From assembly GCF_000711985.1 (NCBI RefSeq), contig NZ_KL544005.1, positions 1,191,970 to 1,255,969 of the forward strand: 64,000 nucleotides of DNA, given 5' to 3'. Position 1 is the stretch's first letter, and every line of letters begins with the position of its first letter. Shown here piece after piece: positions 27,347 through 36,359 of the stretch. Below the pieces are notes generated by a model. That model saw only the letters and a list, made by a program, of their open reading frames with translations. It made no database searches and was not told where the DNA came from. Origin of the DNA: Rheinheimera texasensis DSM 17496. Its GTDB lineage: Bacteria > Pseudomonadota > Gammaproteobacteria > Enterobacterales > Alteromonadaceae. The translations under genes and the position numbers were made by a program.

Positions 27347-28522
27347 ATGCCCCATCGCCCTTCGCTCGCGTTAATCGCACTTTTTGCCTCTGTCGTGGCC
27401 ATTACGCCGCTGGCAATTGATATGTATTTGCCAGCGATGCCGCTGTTAAGTCAGGCGCTGGCGACAGACTCCGGCGCTGTGCAACAATCGCTGAGTATCT
27501 TTTTAGCTTTTTATGCCCTCGGCATGTTGTTATTTGGCCCGCTGGCCGATGCGGTCGGCCGCCGGCCGCTGGCGCTGTTGGGCCTCGCTGGTTTTGTGCT
27601 GAGCAGCATCTGGCTGAGCCGTAGTACCGACATTGAAAGTTTTCTTGCAGGCCGTGCCCTGCAGGCATTTTTTGGCGCCGCAGCGACTGTGGTAGTGCCT
27701 GGCCTGATTCGCCAGCTCTATCAGGAGCACACCGCCAAGGGCATGTCCTATGTCTCGATGATGATGATGCTGGCACCCTTGCTGGCACCAGCCATTGGCA
27801 GTGCCGTACTGGCGCTGAGTGACTGGCGCTGGATTTTCCTGACTCTGGCTGGTTATGGTTTGTTGATTTTGCTGTGCAGTGCAAAGTTTTTCCCGGCCAC
27901 TCATCCCGACAACAAACGCAAACCAGAGTTTTTCAGCGCTTACCGCACGGTATTAAGCCGCAAACTGGCGCAGCCACTGATCGCCGTGTCGATGTTTGCG
28001 TCCTTTAGTTTCTTCTGTTTTTTGACCGCAGTGCCTTTTATCTACATTGGTCATTTTCATGTCGACACTAGTACTTTTAGTATTTTGTTTGGCTGTAATG
28101 TGCTGGCGCTGATCGGCGCCAATTTTGCCAATGCCCGGCTCGTGGTGCGCCATGGCAGTGCGAAGTTATTAAAGGTTGCTTTTGGCAGCGCGGTGATTTG
28201 CGCTTTGCTGTTGACGGCCGTGGGCGCGGTGGACGCGCCGTTATGGGCCGTCGTCGCGGCGATCATTCCGCTAATGGCCAGTCTTGGTATCTGCGCGACC
28301 AACGCCGATGCATTGATTTTGATGGAGTTTCCAGAGCATTCCGGCACTGCGACCGCGGTGATTGGCACTTTACGCTTTGGTGCCGGCGCCGCCGCCGGGC
28401 CATTACTGGCGCTGGGCGGTCAGACGTCAGTGTTGCCCTTTGCGCTGCTGATGCTTAGCGGTGTTGGCGGCATGGCACTGGCGCTGTGGTTCAGACAGCG
28501 CCGCCTCGCGCACCCGCAATAA
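27347..28522 (+). CDS. Bcr/CflA-type MFS multidrug efflux transporter
   Basis: A 391-residue, 12-helix MFS protein. The first helix carries the drug-transporter D/E in TPLAIDMYLPAMP, and the loop 2-3 motif is GPLADAVGRRPL, both typical of Bcr/CflA drug-H+ antiporters. The ATG follows a run AAAAGTT with a weak site. It ends 5 nt before the convergent dusC stop. Confidence 0.88.
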   Translation: MPHRPSLALIALFASVVAITPLAIDMYLPAMPLLSQALATDSGAVQQSLSIFLAFYALGMLLFGPLADAVGRRPLALLGLAGFVLSSIWLSRSTDIESFLAGRALQAFFGAAATVVVPGLIRQLYQEHTAKGMSYVSMMMMLAPLLAPAIGSAVLALSDWRWIFLTLAGYGLLILLCSAKFFPATHPDNKRKPEFFSAYRTVLSRKLAQPLIAVSMFASFSFFCFLTAVPFIYIGHFHVDTSTFSILFGCNVLALIGANFANARLVVRHGSAKLLKVAFGSAVICALLLTAVGAVDAPLWAVVAAIIPLMASLGICATNADALILMEFPEHSGTATAVIGTLRFGAGAAAGPLLALGGQTSVLPFALLMLSGVGGMALALWFRQRRLAHPQ

Positions 28523-28527
28523 CAGCG

Positions 28528-29469
28528 TCAGTGGCGCTGTAGCTGCTGTTGCAACAACGCGACAATCTCAGCACTTTTGCGCAGCAGCCGCAGTTGCTGG
28601 AACAAGACCTCAGCTTCCGGATATTGCAGGCGCAGATAACTGAACCATTGTTTGATGCGGTTGCTGTAATACAGGCCTTTGTCGCCGGCGATTTCGTATT
28701 CGGAGTAACGCATCAACATTGCCAGCACGTCCGGCCAGGGCAGCAAAGGCACGCCGTCACGAATACGCAGCGCCAGATTGGGCTGCGCCAGTGCGCCACG
28801 TCCCAACATAATATCCGCAGAACCGCTTTGCTCACGGCAGAGCGCAGCATCGGCCGGTTGCCAAATCTCGCCGTTGGCAATCACCGGAATACTGATGACT
28901 TTACGGATCTCAGCAATCCAGGGCCAATACGCCGGCGGGCGGTAACCATCGGCTTTGGTACGGGCATGAACTGTTAATTCCGACGCGCCGGCTTCAGCCA
29001 GCGCCCGGGCGTTATCGAGCGCCAGACTGGTATCATCAAACCCCAGCCGCATTTTCGCCGTGACCGGAAATTCGGCCGGCACTGCACTGCGTACCGCCTG
29101 CATAATGCGGTACAGCGTGTCGGTTTCTTTCAGCAGCACAGCGCCGCCTTTGCTTTTGTTGACCGTTTTGGCCGGACAGCCAAAGTTCAAATCCACGCCA
29201 GGCGACCCCAACGCCACAGCACGGGCAGCGTTTTCCGCCAGCCATTCGGGTTCCTGCCCCAGCAGCTGTACCCGCACCGGCGTGCCTGCCGGCGTTTTGC
29301 CACCGTTGAGTAATTCAGGACAAAGCCGGGTAAAGACCCGGCGTGGCAATAACTGATCCACGACCCGGACAAATTCGGTGATACATAAATCAAAACCACC
29401 AATGCGCGTCAGCATGTCGCGCATTAAATGGTCAACCACCCCTTCCATCGGAGCCAGAATAATCCGCAT
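28528..29469 (-). CDS. dusC: tRNA-dihydrouridine(16) synthase
   Basis: A 313-residue FMN-dependent TIM-barrel enzyme. The N-terminus LAPMEGVVDHLMRDML and the ITEFVRV segment are DusC-like, and the catalytic cysteine is C98 in NFGCPAKTVN. It reduces U16 in the tRNA D-loop. It is convergent with the efflux gene, and its upstream region is shared divergently with the solute-binding protein. Confidence 0.92.
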   Translation of the reverse strand: MRIILAPMEGVVDHLMRDMLTRIGGFDLCITEFVRVVDQLLPRRVFTRLCPELLNGGKTPAGTPVRVQLLGQEPEWLAENAARAVALGSPGVDLNFGCPAKTVNKSKGGAVLLKETDTLYRIMQAVRSAVPAEFPVTAKMRLGFDDTSLALDNARALAEAGASELTVHARTKADGYRPPAYWPWIAEIRKVISIPVIANGEIWQPADAALCREQSGSADIMLGRGALAQPNLALRIRDGVPLLPWPDVLAMLMRYSEYEIAGDKGLYYSNRIKQWFSYLRLQYPEAEVLFQQLRLLRKSAEIVALLQQQLQRH

Positions 29470-29622
29470 ATTTGCGCCAATTGTCAGAAAAAGGCCGACA
29501 TTTTAGCCAGAAGCAGCGACAATTACCAAATCTGCAGATAAGACCAGACACAGGCCCCGGATCCGCGATAATGCCGCTGATACGGCCCGTTGAAGTGGTC
29601 AGGCCGAGCTGAAAGGTATTGT

Positions 29623-30471
29623 GTGTTTAAAGCGCTGATTTTTACTCTCTCTGTGCTGCTGTATGCAGCAAAAGCCATAGCTGCAACTGCAGCGAATGCG
29701 GTGTGTCCGCAGCCCCTGCGGGTGCACCTCGACCTGCATGCGCCATCGGCTTATCGCGATGCAAGTGGCCAGCTGCGCGGCATGGACGTTGAACTGGTCA
29801 GCGCCATTCTGCAGGCCGCTGGTTGTCAATGGCGCTGGCATGTCACACCGATGACCGGTGCACGAATTCTGAAAAGCTTGCAGGATGGCGAGATTGATTT
29901 GATGATCCGCGCTTCGAAAAACCCGGATCGTGAACGTTTTGCCCACTTTAGTCAGCCGTACCGACAGGAAGTGGTTGGTATGTTCGCCCGCACCCGCAGC
30001 GACCTGCCGGACGAGCTCAGCCTCGCCGATGCGCTACGACTGGGATTGCGGCTGATCGGCCCGGCCAGTGGCTGGTATGGCATTGAGTTTGAGCAGTATC
30101 GCAACCGATTTAAACAGCAAAAACGCTATACAGCTTATCCGGATGCGCAGGTCGGCACTGAACTGTTATTTGCCACACCCAGCCGCGGCGATTTGGTGCT
30201 GATTGACGCCGACCTGTTTTACCATTTTGTCGGCCCGGACCGGATCATGGATATCCGGCTCGCCAGTCCACAACTACATGTGACACCGGCCCATCTGATG
30301 GCCAGCCAGCAAACGGTGAATCTGGCGACGATGGCAGCGATAAATAAAGCCATCCGGCGTCTGCAGCAAAGCGGTGAACTGCAGCGGCTGGAACAAAGTT
30401 ACAGACCCAAAGTATTAAGTGAACAGCTGGCGCAGCAAGCAAAGCTGGGCGCGACGCCGGCGATCCGCTAG
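29623..30471 (+). CDS. Periplasmic amino-acid-type solute-binding protein (SBP family 3)
   Basis: A 282-residue protein with a signal peptide (about residues 1-20), then a bilobed SBP_bac_3 fold: LRVHLD, MDVELVSAILQAAGCQWRW, DGEIDLMIRASKNPDRERFAHFSQPY. The missing transporter partners suggest it is a stand-alone sensor-like binding protein. GTG 29623 has AAGG upstream and begins the signal peptide; an in-frame TTG 33 nt earlier is less likely. The ligand is unknown. Confidence 0.82.
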   Translation: MFKALIFTLSVLLYAAKAIAATAANAVCPQPLRVHLDLHAPSAYRDASGQLRGMDVELVSAILQAAGCQWRWHVTPMTGARILKSLQDGEIDLMIRASKNPDRERFAHFSQPYRQEVVGMFARTRSDLPDELSLADALRLGLRLIGPASGWYGIEFEQYRNRFKQQKRYTAYPDAQVGTELLFATPSRGDLVLIDADLFYHFVGPDRIMDIRLASPQLHVTPAHLMASQQTVNLATMAAINKAIRRLQQSGELQRLEQSYRPKVLSEQLAQQAKLGATPAIR

Positions 30472-30507
30472 AATAGGGCTTTTGATGACCAGTACCGGAA
30501 CCCTGCC

Positions 30508-30684
30508 ATGAGCTCAGCCAAAGCCCTGAAAAAGAAAATCGCCAAACGCGCCAAACAGAAAAAAAATATTCAGGTAAAAAATTCAATCCGGCTGAAACAA
30601 AAAGCAGACACTGAAATCAGCCCGGCAACGGAAACGCCAGCTGAGACAGACACCACCACAGCATCTGCCACTAGCGGGATTTAA
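30508..30684 (+). CDS. Small lysine-rich protein of unknown function
   Basis: A 58-residue protein: the first half is very basic (MSSAKALKKKIAKRAKQKKN at the start), the second half is Glu/Thr-rich and acidic. ATG 30508 has GGAA 7 nt upstream. Its stop overlaps the last 14 nt of the convergent nuclease gene. The polarised charge suggests nucleic-acid or ribosome binding, but I cannot assign a family. Confidence 0.55.
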   Translation: MSSAKALKKKIAKRAKQKKNIQVKNSIRLKQKADTEISPATETPAETDTTTASATSGI

Positions 30685-31600
30685 ACGGTTTCAGGCTGAT
30701 TTGCACATAAGCGTGATCGCTGCTGTAGCCATCACGCGCAAATACTGGACTGACCAGATGCTGGTCCACCACCCGATAGCGGCTGACCTCACCACAGGCA
30801 TGATGGTGGCGTGGATCAAAAGCCGTGGACACCAATAGATAATCTAACACCTGACCGCCGGCACCATAATAATGCGTCGGCGCACGGTAAGCTTCAGCTG
30901 CCAGCTCTGCCGCGTCCTGTAACAGGAATATTGGCTGTTGGCTGCGATCTGTCGCCAGCAGCGGTTGTAATAACGCTGAACTCAACACATCATTAAAATC
31001 ACCGGCCAAGATCAGTGGTTCGGCCTGACCATGTTGAGACCGGCAATGCAACGCCAGCGTCTGGCGCAGCAACGCCGCTTCATGACCGCGCTGCAGCTCA
31101 GAAGCCCACAATGCCAGCGCAGCATCCGGCAATTCTGCCGGCCGGCGCGATTTCAGGTGCACAGACGCCAGCCACACCGGACCAAACTGTGGGGTGTCCA
31201 GCTGCACCAATGCAGGTTTGCGGCTGAACTGGAAACTTTGCAGCCCAAGCTGTGCCAGAGCGGCGGCGTCGGCTGTGACTTCTGCAACCTTAAGCAGGGG
31301 ATAACGGCTGGCGATGGCCACTACCGGGCGGGTAAACACATGCTGATCCAGCAGTTCTGGTTGCTCCACCACGGCAAACCAGGTGTAACCCAGGGTCGCC
31401 AGCAGCTCACGTAATTCCGTAACCGAAAACACTTCCTGCAGTGCCAGAATATCCGGTTGCTGCTCCAGCAACAGCGCCTTTAGCCAGTTGGTTTTTTGCT
31501 GCCACTGTGCCTGACTATAAATGTTGTCCCATTCATAACAGGCCAGCGGCGGCGCGGCAAAATTCAGCAGATTTAAAGTGGCGACACGCAGTTCAGCCAA
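30671..31600 (-). CDS. Endonuclease/exonuclease/phosphatase-family hydrolase
   Basis: A 309-residue protein of the EEP superfamily. The metal and catalytic motifs occur in order: LNLLNFA (Asn), LALQEVF (Glu), SVHLKS (His), AGDFND (Asp/Asn) and SDHAYV (Asp-His). It cleaves phosphodiester or phosphoester bonds; the substrate is unknown. No signal peptide is seen. The start is TTG at 31600, with AAGGAG 7 nt upstream. Confidence 0.85.
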   Translation of the reverse strand: MAELRVATLNLLNFAAPPLACYEWDNIYSQAQWQQKTNWLKALLLEQQPDILALQEVFSVTELRELLATLGYTWFAVVEQPELLDQHVFTRPVVAIASRYPLLKVAEVTADAAALAQLGLQSFQFSRKPALVQLDTPQFGPVWLASVHLKSRRPAELPDAALALWASELQRGHEAALLRQTLALHCRSQHGQAEPLILAGDFNDVLSSALLQPLLATDRSQQPIFLLQDAAELAAEAYRAPTHYYGAGGQVLDYLLVSTAFDPRHHHACGEVSRYRVVDQHLVSPVFARDGYSSDHAYVQISLKPFKSR

Positions 31601-31657
31601 GCCCGGACTCCTTCACTCGGACATTCCCCTGACGTTATCACAGCCCGGTTCAAGCAC

Positions 31658-31882
31658 CTAATGCACTGTAATAGCAGGATTAATCAAAAATAATAAACGG
31701 TCGAGATTGAGTTTTTCATAAGGCATCAACCGGCTTGGTTTACCGGGACGTTCAATCAACAGCGCCTGCTCCTTAAAAGTCAGGCAAGCATTGCAGGTAT
31801 GAATTTTCTGACCGTCGACATCAAAACGACACTGGCTGAGCTGTAAAAACCGGATGATCCGGCTGCGGATTTTTGACAACAT
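31658..31882 (-). CDS. Small CxxC protein downstream of the alpha-amylase
   Basis: A 74-residue protein with a basic N-terminus and a single CNAC pair near residue 32. I recognise no family. The ATG at 31882 has AAGGAG 7 nt upstream, and it lies 76 nt after the amylase stop on the same strand, so it may be on the same transcript. A hairpin of about 20 bp contains its Shine-Dalgarno. Confidence 0.5.
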   Translation of the reverse strand: MLSKIRSRIIRFLQLSQCRFDVDGQKIHTCNACLTFKEQALLIERPGKPSRLMPYEKLNLDRLLFLINPAITVH

Positions 31883-31889
31883 CCTATTC

Positions 31890-31935
31890 TCCTTCAGTCA
31901 CATTCATGCACTGGGGCATCAATGTGACTGAAGGA
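31890..31935 (-). promoter_or_regulatory. Near-perfect 20-bp hairpin burying a ribosome-binding site
   Basis: Fifteen bases TCCTTCAGTCACATT (31890-31904) pair perfectly with 31921-31935; after one C-C mismatch, ATGC / GCAT adds four pairs around a 6-nt loop. On the minus-strand mRNA the 3' arm contains the AAGGA of the small gene's Shine-Dalgarno, so the closed hairpin would block it. No U-run follows, so a terminator role is less likely. Confidence 0.65.
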
Positions 31936-31958
31936 ACGACCGCAGGTTCCCGTCCTTG

Positions 31959-34547
31959 TCAGTGGTCAGAGCTGTTATTCGCTTTGAGCTCAAGCCAGAG
32001 ATCATCCATCACTTTTGGGGCGTCTATTGCCTTTGCACTAAAATTCCACGGCGACGGAGTCAGTTCGATACTGCGCAGCACACCTTCACCGGTTTTGTCC
32101 CAGGTGGACAGGTAAATTTTCGCGCCATCCCAGCCGGGCAAACCCAGCGCTGTAGCGTGATAACGGATCCGGATCAACCCCTTCGCCGCATCCACTGTCA
32201 CTTCGGGTGCTGCACCAAGTTTTTGCCCGGTCGACATGGCGTTGGCTCCAGCGGCATTAAACACCGAATTGCCCCAACCAAACAGGAAATGGCCCAGTTG
32301 CCAGGAAAGCCCATGTGGCATACTGCGGTTCAACCCAGGCAACTCAGTAGCAGCGGGCAGTTGTGCCGCCTGAGGCAGATGGAAAAACAGCGCAAAGTGC
32401 ACATTGTCAAAACCATTGGCCGGCGCCCAAAACTGGCTGATTTGTTGCATTTGCAGCTCCAGTTCCAGCACATTGCCGCCAGAACGGCCGCTCAGCCCGC
32501 GGATATCGCGTTGCTGCTGCGCGTGCGGCTGGGTTGGTCCTTTGTAATTGCCGTCAAAACCTTTGTCATCGCCAGTCGGGTCTTCTACTGCGGCCGCCCA
32601 GCTCGCGGCTTTGACATCGGTCTGATACTGCCAGACCGGGCTCAGCGCCCCGGTTTCGGCCTGATACAGCTGTAAACGCTGTTGCTGCAGCCCCAGGTCC
32701 CGCACAGGCAGCAATAGCCGGAAACTACCGTCCGCCGCAGCGTGCACTGGTGGTAATTGATGTAACTGACCATTCAGCACCGGCCAAATCGGCAGATCCG
32801 GCCTGTCTGTTTTGCCTTGCAGCCAGACATCCCGCTCTAACGGGGCTGGTGGTAATTCGCCCAACGTTAACTTGCCAGCCGCAACAGCCTTACTGGCTGC
32901 CTCGCCTGCCGGTTGCAGCACCAGCACCGCACGCCCCGGCAATTCCAGCGTCAGTTCGCCAGCGGGATTCAGCACTAGCGGGCCGGACGCCGCACCAGGG
33001 CTTTGCCATAACACCCGGGCCTGACTGGCGCCGAGCTTTAATCCGGCCAATAAACGCGGGCTATCGGCCGTATTCATCACCACCATAGCCTTTTGTCCCT
33101 GATATTGCATCTGATATGCCAGAATGCCGGCGCCGGCGGTTTCGGCCTGTAGCAGGCTGAACTCACCACGGCTGAATAAACGATGTTGCTTGCGTAAATC
33201 CGCCAGCTGACGAATGTGCTGATACATGCTGTGTTCTGGCCGGAAAGCATCCGCTGTGGCGCCCCAACCGCCTTTAAACATCGCCTGACGGGTTTCCGGT
33301 AACAGCTGTTCATCGCCCTGATAAATCACCGGAATGCCCGGAATGGTAAAAAGCAGCGCATAAGCCTGCAAAAATGCCGCCGGGCTGCCGGCCGCCAGAA
33401 AGCGTTTGGTGTCGTGATTATTCAGAAATGTCGGCAGCAGATGCGGCTGCGGAAACTGACTGACGTGCTGCTGTAGCCGGTAACCGAGCTGCGCCGCAGG
33501 CTGGCCTTCTGCCAATACCCGGTTCAGCTCAAAATACAGTGGAAAAGCGATGACTGAATTCAGTTCCGGTTTTTCCGCAGTGCCAAGAAAACGCCGTAGT
33601 TTAGCTTCACCATCGGCAGCAAATGGCTTTGACGCTTCAAACACTTCACCAAAAGCAAGGAAATGCTGTTTGCCAAGTTCCCGCGCTTTAGCCAGCACGC
33701 CATCGGGCGCATGCAGAAAATCCTGCCAGAATTCGTGTTCGACATATTTTGCGGTATCAATGCGATAAGCATCGACACCGGCCTGCTCTAGCCAATAACG
33801 GTAACTGTGCTTCAGCGCCTGCCGCACGCGCGGATTGGCGGTGTTGATGTCGGCGAGTGTCGCCAGCTGATAGTGAAATTCCTGACCAGGCACGGTTGGG
33901 TCGCTGATTGGCGGGGTCCAGTGATAAATGTCCGCTGCGGTATGCGCCGGATTTAAGCGGTTAATCTGATCAAAAGGCGGCTGCACCGGCGCGCTTTGGC
34001 GACTGTTTTGGCTTTCATATAGCACAAAGTTTTTCGCCGTGTCAGTCGCATCATAAGGACCGTCGTAACCAAAGAAATTGCCGGTATGATTGACCACAAT
34101 GTCCTGGATCAAATACATGCCGCGGCCATGTAAACCGCGCGATAAGGCCTGATAATCCGCCAGCGTGCCATAGTGGGCGTCGATATTGGCAAAGTCAGTA
34201 GCCCAATAACCGTGATAGCCGGCATATTGCGCTTTGTCGCTCCACCACTGGTTCGCTACCGGCGGCGTCAGCCAGACGGCTGTAGCGCCAAGCCCCTGAA
34301 TGTAATCCAGCTTTTGCTGAATACCTCGAAGGTCCCCACCACTGTAGTGACTCGACTTCGCCGGATTGTATTCATCCACGCCTTGGTCATTGTTGGATGG
34401 ATCGCCATCGGCAAAACGGTCGGTCAGTACAAAATAAATCACCTGATCGCGCCAGTCCGGCGACGGTACCTGTAACGGTCCTTCAGCCGCCTGTGAGTTA
34501 TTTAGCAGCAGGACTGAAAGGACCAGACTCAAAGATTTCGTCCGCAT
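31959..34547 (-). CDS. Exported alpha-amylase-family glycosidase (GH13) with C-terminal binding module
   Basis: An 862-residue protein with a signal peptide (residues 1 to about 20, ending SQAA). The GH13 barrel shows DIVVNHTG, the nucleophile in AYRIDTAKY near residue 261, the acid/base in FGEVFE near 302 and NNHDTKRF near 379. A beta-sandwich domain follows. The last 200 residues begin with DPTGDDKGFDGNY, a pattern like the C-terminal module of glucodextranases. It likely cleaves internal alpha-1,4 bonds of starch in the periplasm or outside. ATG 34547 has GAGGG upstream and follows the halogenase-like gene by 10 nt. Confidence 0.93.
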   Translation of the reverse strand: MRTKSLSLVLSVLLLNNSQAAEGPLQVPSPDWRDQVIYFVLTDRFADGDPSNNDQGVDEYNPAKSSHYSGGDLRGIQQKLDYIQGLGATAVWLTPPVANQWWSDKAQYAGYHGYWATDFANIDAHYGTLADYQALSRGLHGRGMYLIQDIVVNHTGNFFGYDGPYDATDTAKNFVLYESQNSRQSAPVQPPFDQINRLNPAHTAADIYHWTPPISDPTVPGQEFHYQLATLADINTANPRVRQALKHSYRYWLEQAGVDAYRIDTAKYVEHEFWQDFLHAPDGVLAKARELGKQHFLAFGEVFEASKPFAADGEAKLRRFLGTAEKPELNSVIAFPLYFELNRVLAEGQPAAQLGYRLQQHVSQFPQPHLLPTFLNNHDTKRFLAAGSPAAFLQAYALLFTIPGIPVIYQGDEQLLPETRQAMFKGGWGATADAFRPEHSMYQHIRQLADLRKQHRLFSRGEFSLLQAETAGAGILAYQMQYQGQKAMVVMNTADSPRLLAGLKLGASQARVLWQSPGAASGPLVLNPAGELTLELPGRAVLVLQPAGEAASKAVAAGKLTLGELPPAPLERDVWLQGKTDRPDLPIWPVLNGQLHQLPPVHAAADGSFRLLLPVRDLGLQQQRLQLYQAETGALSPVWQYQTDVKAASWAAAVEDPTGDDKGFDGNYKGPTQPHAQQQRDIRGLSGRSGGNVLELELQMQQISQFWAPANGFDNVHFALFFHLPQAAQLPAATELPGLNRSMPHGLSWQLGHFLFGWGNSVFNAAGANAMSTGQKLGAAPEVTVDAAKGLIRIRYHATALGLPGWDGAKIYLSTWDKTGEGVLRSIELTPSPWNFSAKAIDAPKVMDDLWLELKANNSSDH

Positions 34548-34557
34548 GATCCGACCC

Positions 34558-36057
34558 TCAGCGTACACAGAAATCAATAAAGTCCTGATGCGCAGGCAAG
34601 CGGTTGACCGTCACCTGCATCACCGCTTTGAGGTTATCAAGCAACTCTTTCAGCGCGGTTTCATCAATGGCGTTGGCCATGCTGTGATAATCCGCCGGGA
34701 GCACGCCCTGGCCTATCATCACCTGCTGCCAGGCGATCTCAGAGAACAGCTCGTCCTGTTCGCGCTGTACCATGCCGGTTTCGCGGAACATCGCCATTTT
34801 CCGGCGCAGGGTTTCCGGCACGTCCATCCGGGCGCAATCCAGCCAATACTGGCTGTCGGTGCGTTCGTTCAGCTTGTAATGCAAGATAATAAAGTCACGG
34901 ATTTGCTCGAATTCAATCTGTGACAGGCGGTTAAATTCGTCGCGCATTGCCGGCGAAATGCCGTTGTTCGGGAAAAACTTCAGTAAACGCAGCACCCCGG
35001 ATTGAATGAGGTGAATACTGGTTGACTCCAGCGGTTCGAGGAAACCACTGGATAAACCGATACTGACCACGTTGTGGCTCCACTGCTTGCGGCGCCGTCC
35101 GGTTTTAAACGAGATTTTGCGCGGTTCGGCCAATGGTTCGCCATCGAGATTCGCCAGTAAAGTCGCTTTGGCTTCTTCATCGCTGCAATATTTCGAGGAA
35201 TAAACAAAGCCATTGCCGATGCGGTGTTGCAGCGGAATGCGCCATTGCCAGCCTTTGGCGTGGGCAATGGATTTGGTGTAAGGCGTGATGGGCTCAACCG
35301 AGGCACAAGGCACAGCCAGCGCACTGTCGGCCGGTAACCAGTGGCTCCAGTCTTCATAACCGGTGTTTAAGGTTTTTTCGATCAGCAGCGCATGTAAGCC
35401 ACTGCAATCAATAAATAAATCGCCGTGCACCTGCTCACCGTTTTGCAGCACCAGGGTAGCTACATCGCCATTGTCAGCATGGCGCAGCACCTGACTGACT
35501 TTGCCTTCAATGCGCCGCACACCGAGGTTTTCGCTGAACTGACGTAAAAACTGCGCGTACAAGCCGGCATCAAAATGATAGGCATAAGACAACCCCGGCA
35601 GATTTACGCCGTCGATTTTCGCCAGATGACCAAACTTATGTTGTACGGCTGCCTGATAAGCCAGCGAAAAATCCCAGAAGTCATAAGGCATGCCGAGCTT
35701 TTGGCTGCGCACCCAAAAATGATGGAAATTACAGCTGGGGAATTCTTTACCAATGCTGCCAAACGCATGCATATAGCGGTCGCCAATCTGGCGCCAGTTT
35801 TCAAACTCAATACCGAGTTTAATAGTGCCTTTGGTGGCGCGGACAAAAGCTTTTTCGTCAATGCCAAGTGCGGCGTTAAAGGTCATGATCGGCGGGATCG
35901 TCGCTTCACCGACACCGACAATACCAATCTCGTCAGATTCGACCAAAGTGATACGAATGGATTTACCCAGTAACTTCACGAGCAGCGACGCTGAAATCCA
36001 GCCGGCTGTGCCACCGCCTAAAATCACTACTTCGCGCACCGGTTTATTTGCTTGCAT
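34558..36057 (-). CDS. Tryptophan-halogenase-family flavoprotein
   Basis: A 499-residue protein. The FAD-binding GGGTAGW motif is at residues 14-20, the catalytic-lysine position is K80 (GTIKLGIEF), and the family signature WxWxIP is present in GWQWRIP. True enzymes chlorinate or brominate tryptophan using FADH2. In marine polysaccharide loci such proteins accompany TonB receptors and their real role is unknown. ATG 36057 has GGAG upstream. It lies between the TonB receptor and the amylase and is probably co-transcribed with the amylase. Confidence 0.88.
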   Translation of the reverse strand: MQANKPVREVVILGGGTAGWISASLLVKLLGKSIRITLVESDEIGIVGVGEATIPPIMTFNAALGIDEKAFVRATKGTIKLGIEFENWRQIGDRYMHAFGSIGKEFPSCNFHHFWVRSQKLGMPYDFWDFSLAYQAAVQHKFGHLAKIDGVNLPGLSYAYHFDAGLYAQFLRQFSENLGVRRIEGKVSQVLRHADNGDVATLVLQNGEQVHGDLFIDCSGLHALLIEKTLNTGYEDWSHWLPADSALAVPCASVEPITPYTKSIAHAKGWQWRIPLQHRIGNGFVYSSKYCSDEEAKATLLANLDGEPLAEPRKISFKTGRRRKQWSHNVVSIGLSSGFLEPLESTSIHLIQSGVLRLLKFFPNNGISPAMRDEFNRLSQIEFEQIRDFIILHYKLNERTDSQYWLDCARMDVPETLRRKMAMFRETGMVQREQDELFSEIAWQQVMIGQGVLPADYHSMANAIDETALKELLDNLKAVMQVTVNRLPAHQDFIDFCVR

Positions 36058-36322
36058 CACGACTCCGTTTTGTCACTGTACATCGCCACAAAGCTCTGCG
36101 TACCACGTACTGGGTACCACGTACTGGGTACCACGTACTGGGTACCACGTACTGGGTACCACGTACCTGCATTTTGCCATTTGCAGAGCAAATGGCGTTC
36201 ATCAGGCGAAACGCCAAACTGTTGGCGTTTCGAAATCCCTGATTCACCATACCGTACATCCTGTACATCGCCACAAATTGCTCCATGCATTTGCGGCATA
36301 CCGTACATCCTGTACATAAAAA
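36058..36322. repeat. GTAC-rich mosaic of direct and inverted repeats
   Basis: Non-coding. Five copies of a 14-bp unit (TACCACGTACTGGG; last copy partial) run at 36101-36166. A 17-bp segment (CTGTACATCGCCACAAA) occurs at 36076 and 36261. A 21-bp segment containing CCGTACATCCTGTAC occurs at 36248-36268 and 36297-36317. Two perfect hairpins lie between: CCATTTGC / GCAAATGG (36177-36195) and an 11-bp stem CGAAACGCCAA / TTGGCGTTTCG (36207-36232). Confidence 0.85.
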
Positions 36323-36344
36323 AAGCCCCGGCGGACCAGGGCTT
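36318..36344 (-). terminator. Intrinsic terminator of the TonB receptor gene
   Basis: Read on the minus strand, a 9-bp stem AAGCCCTGG / CCGGGGCTT (one G-T pair) is followed by a run of seven T residues. It lies just after the stop at 36360. Confidence 0.85.
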
Positions 36345-36359
36345 TGATTGTGGCAGAAA

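Noticed and set aside
31890-31935. The long hairpin considered as the amylase terminator
   Set aside because: No run of T follows on the minus strand, and the arm contains a Shine-Dalgarno at proper distance from an ATG.
31956-32675. A 239-residue plus-strand frame over the alpha-amylase 3' part
   Set aside because: Antisense to the amylase C-terminal module; the translation has no family pattern.
36101-36166. The 14-bp tandem repeats considered as a CRISPR array
   Set aside because: The units are contiguous without spacers and too short; no cas genes are present.
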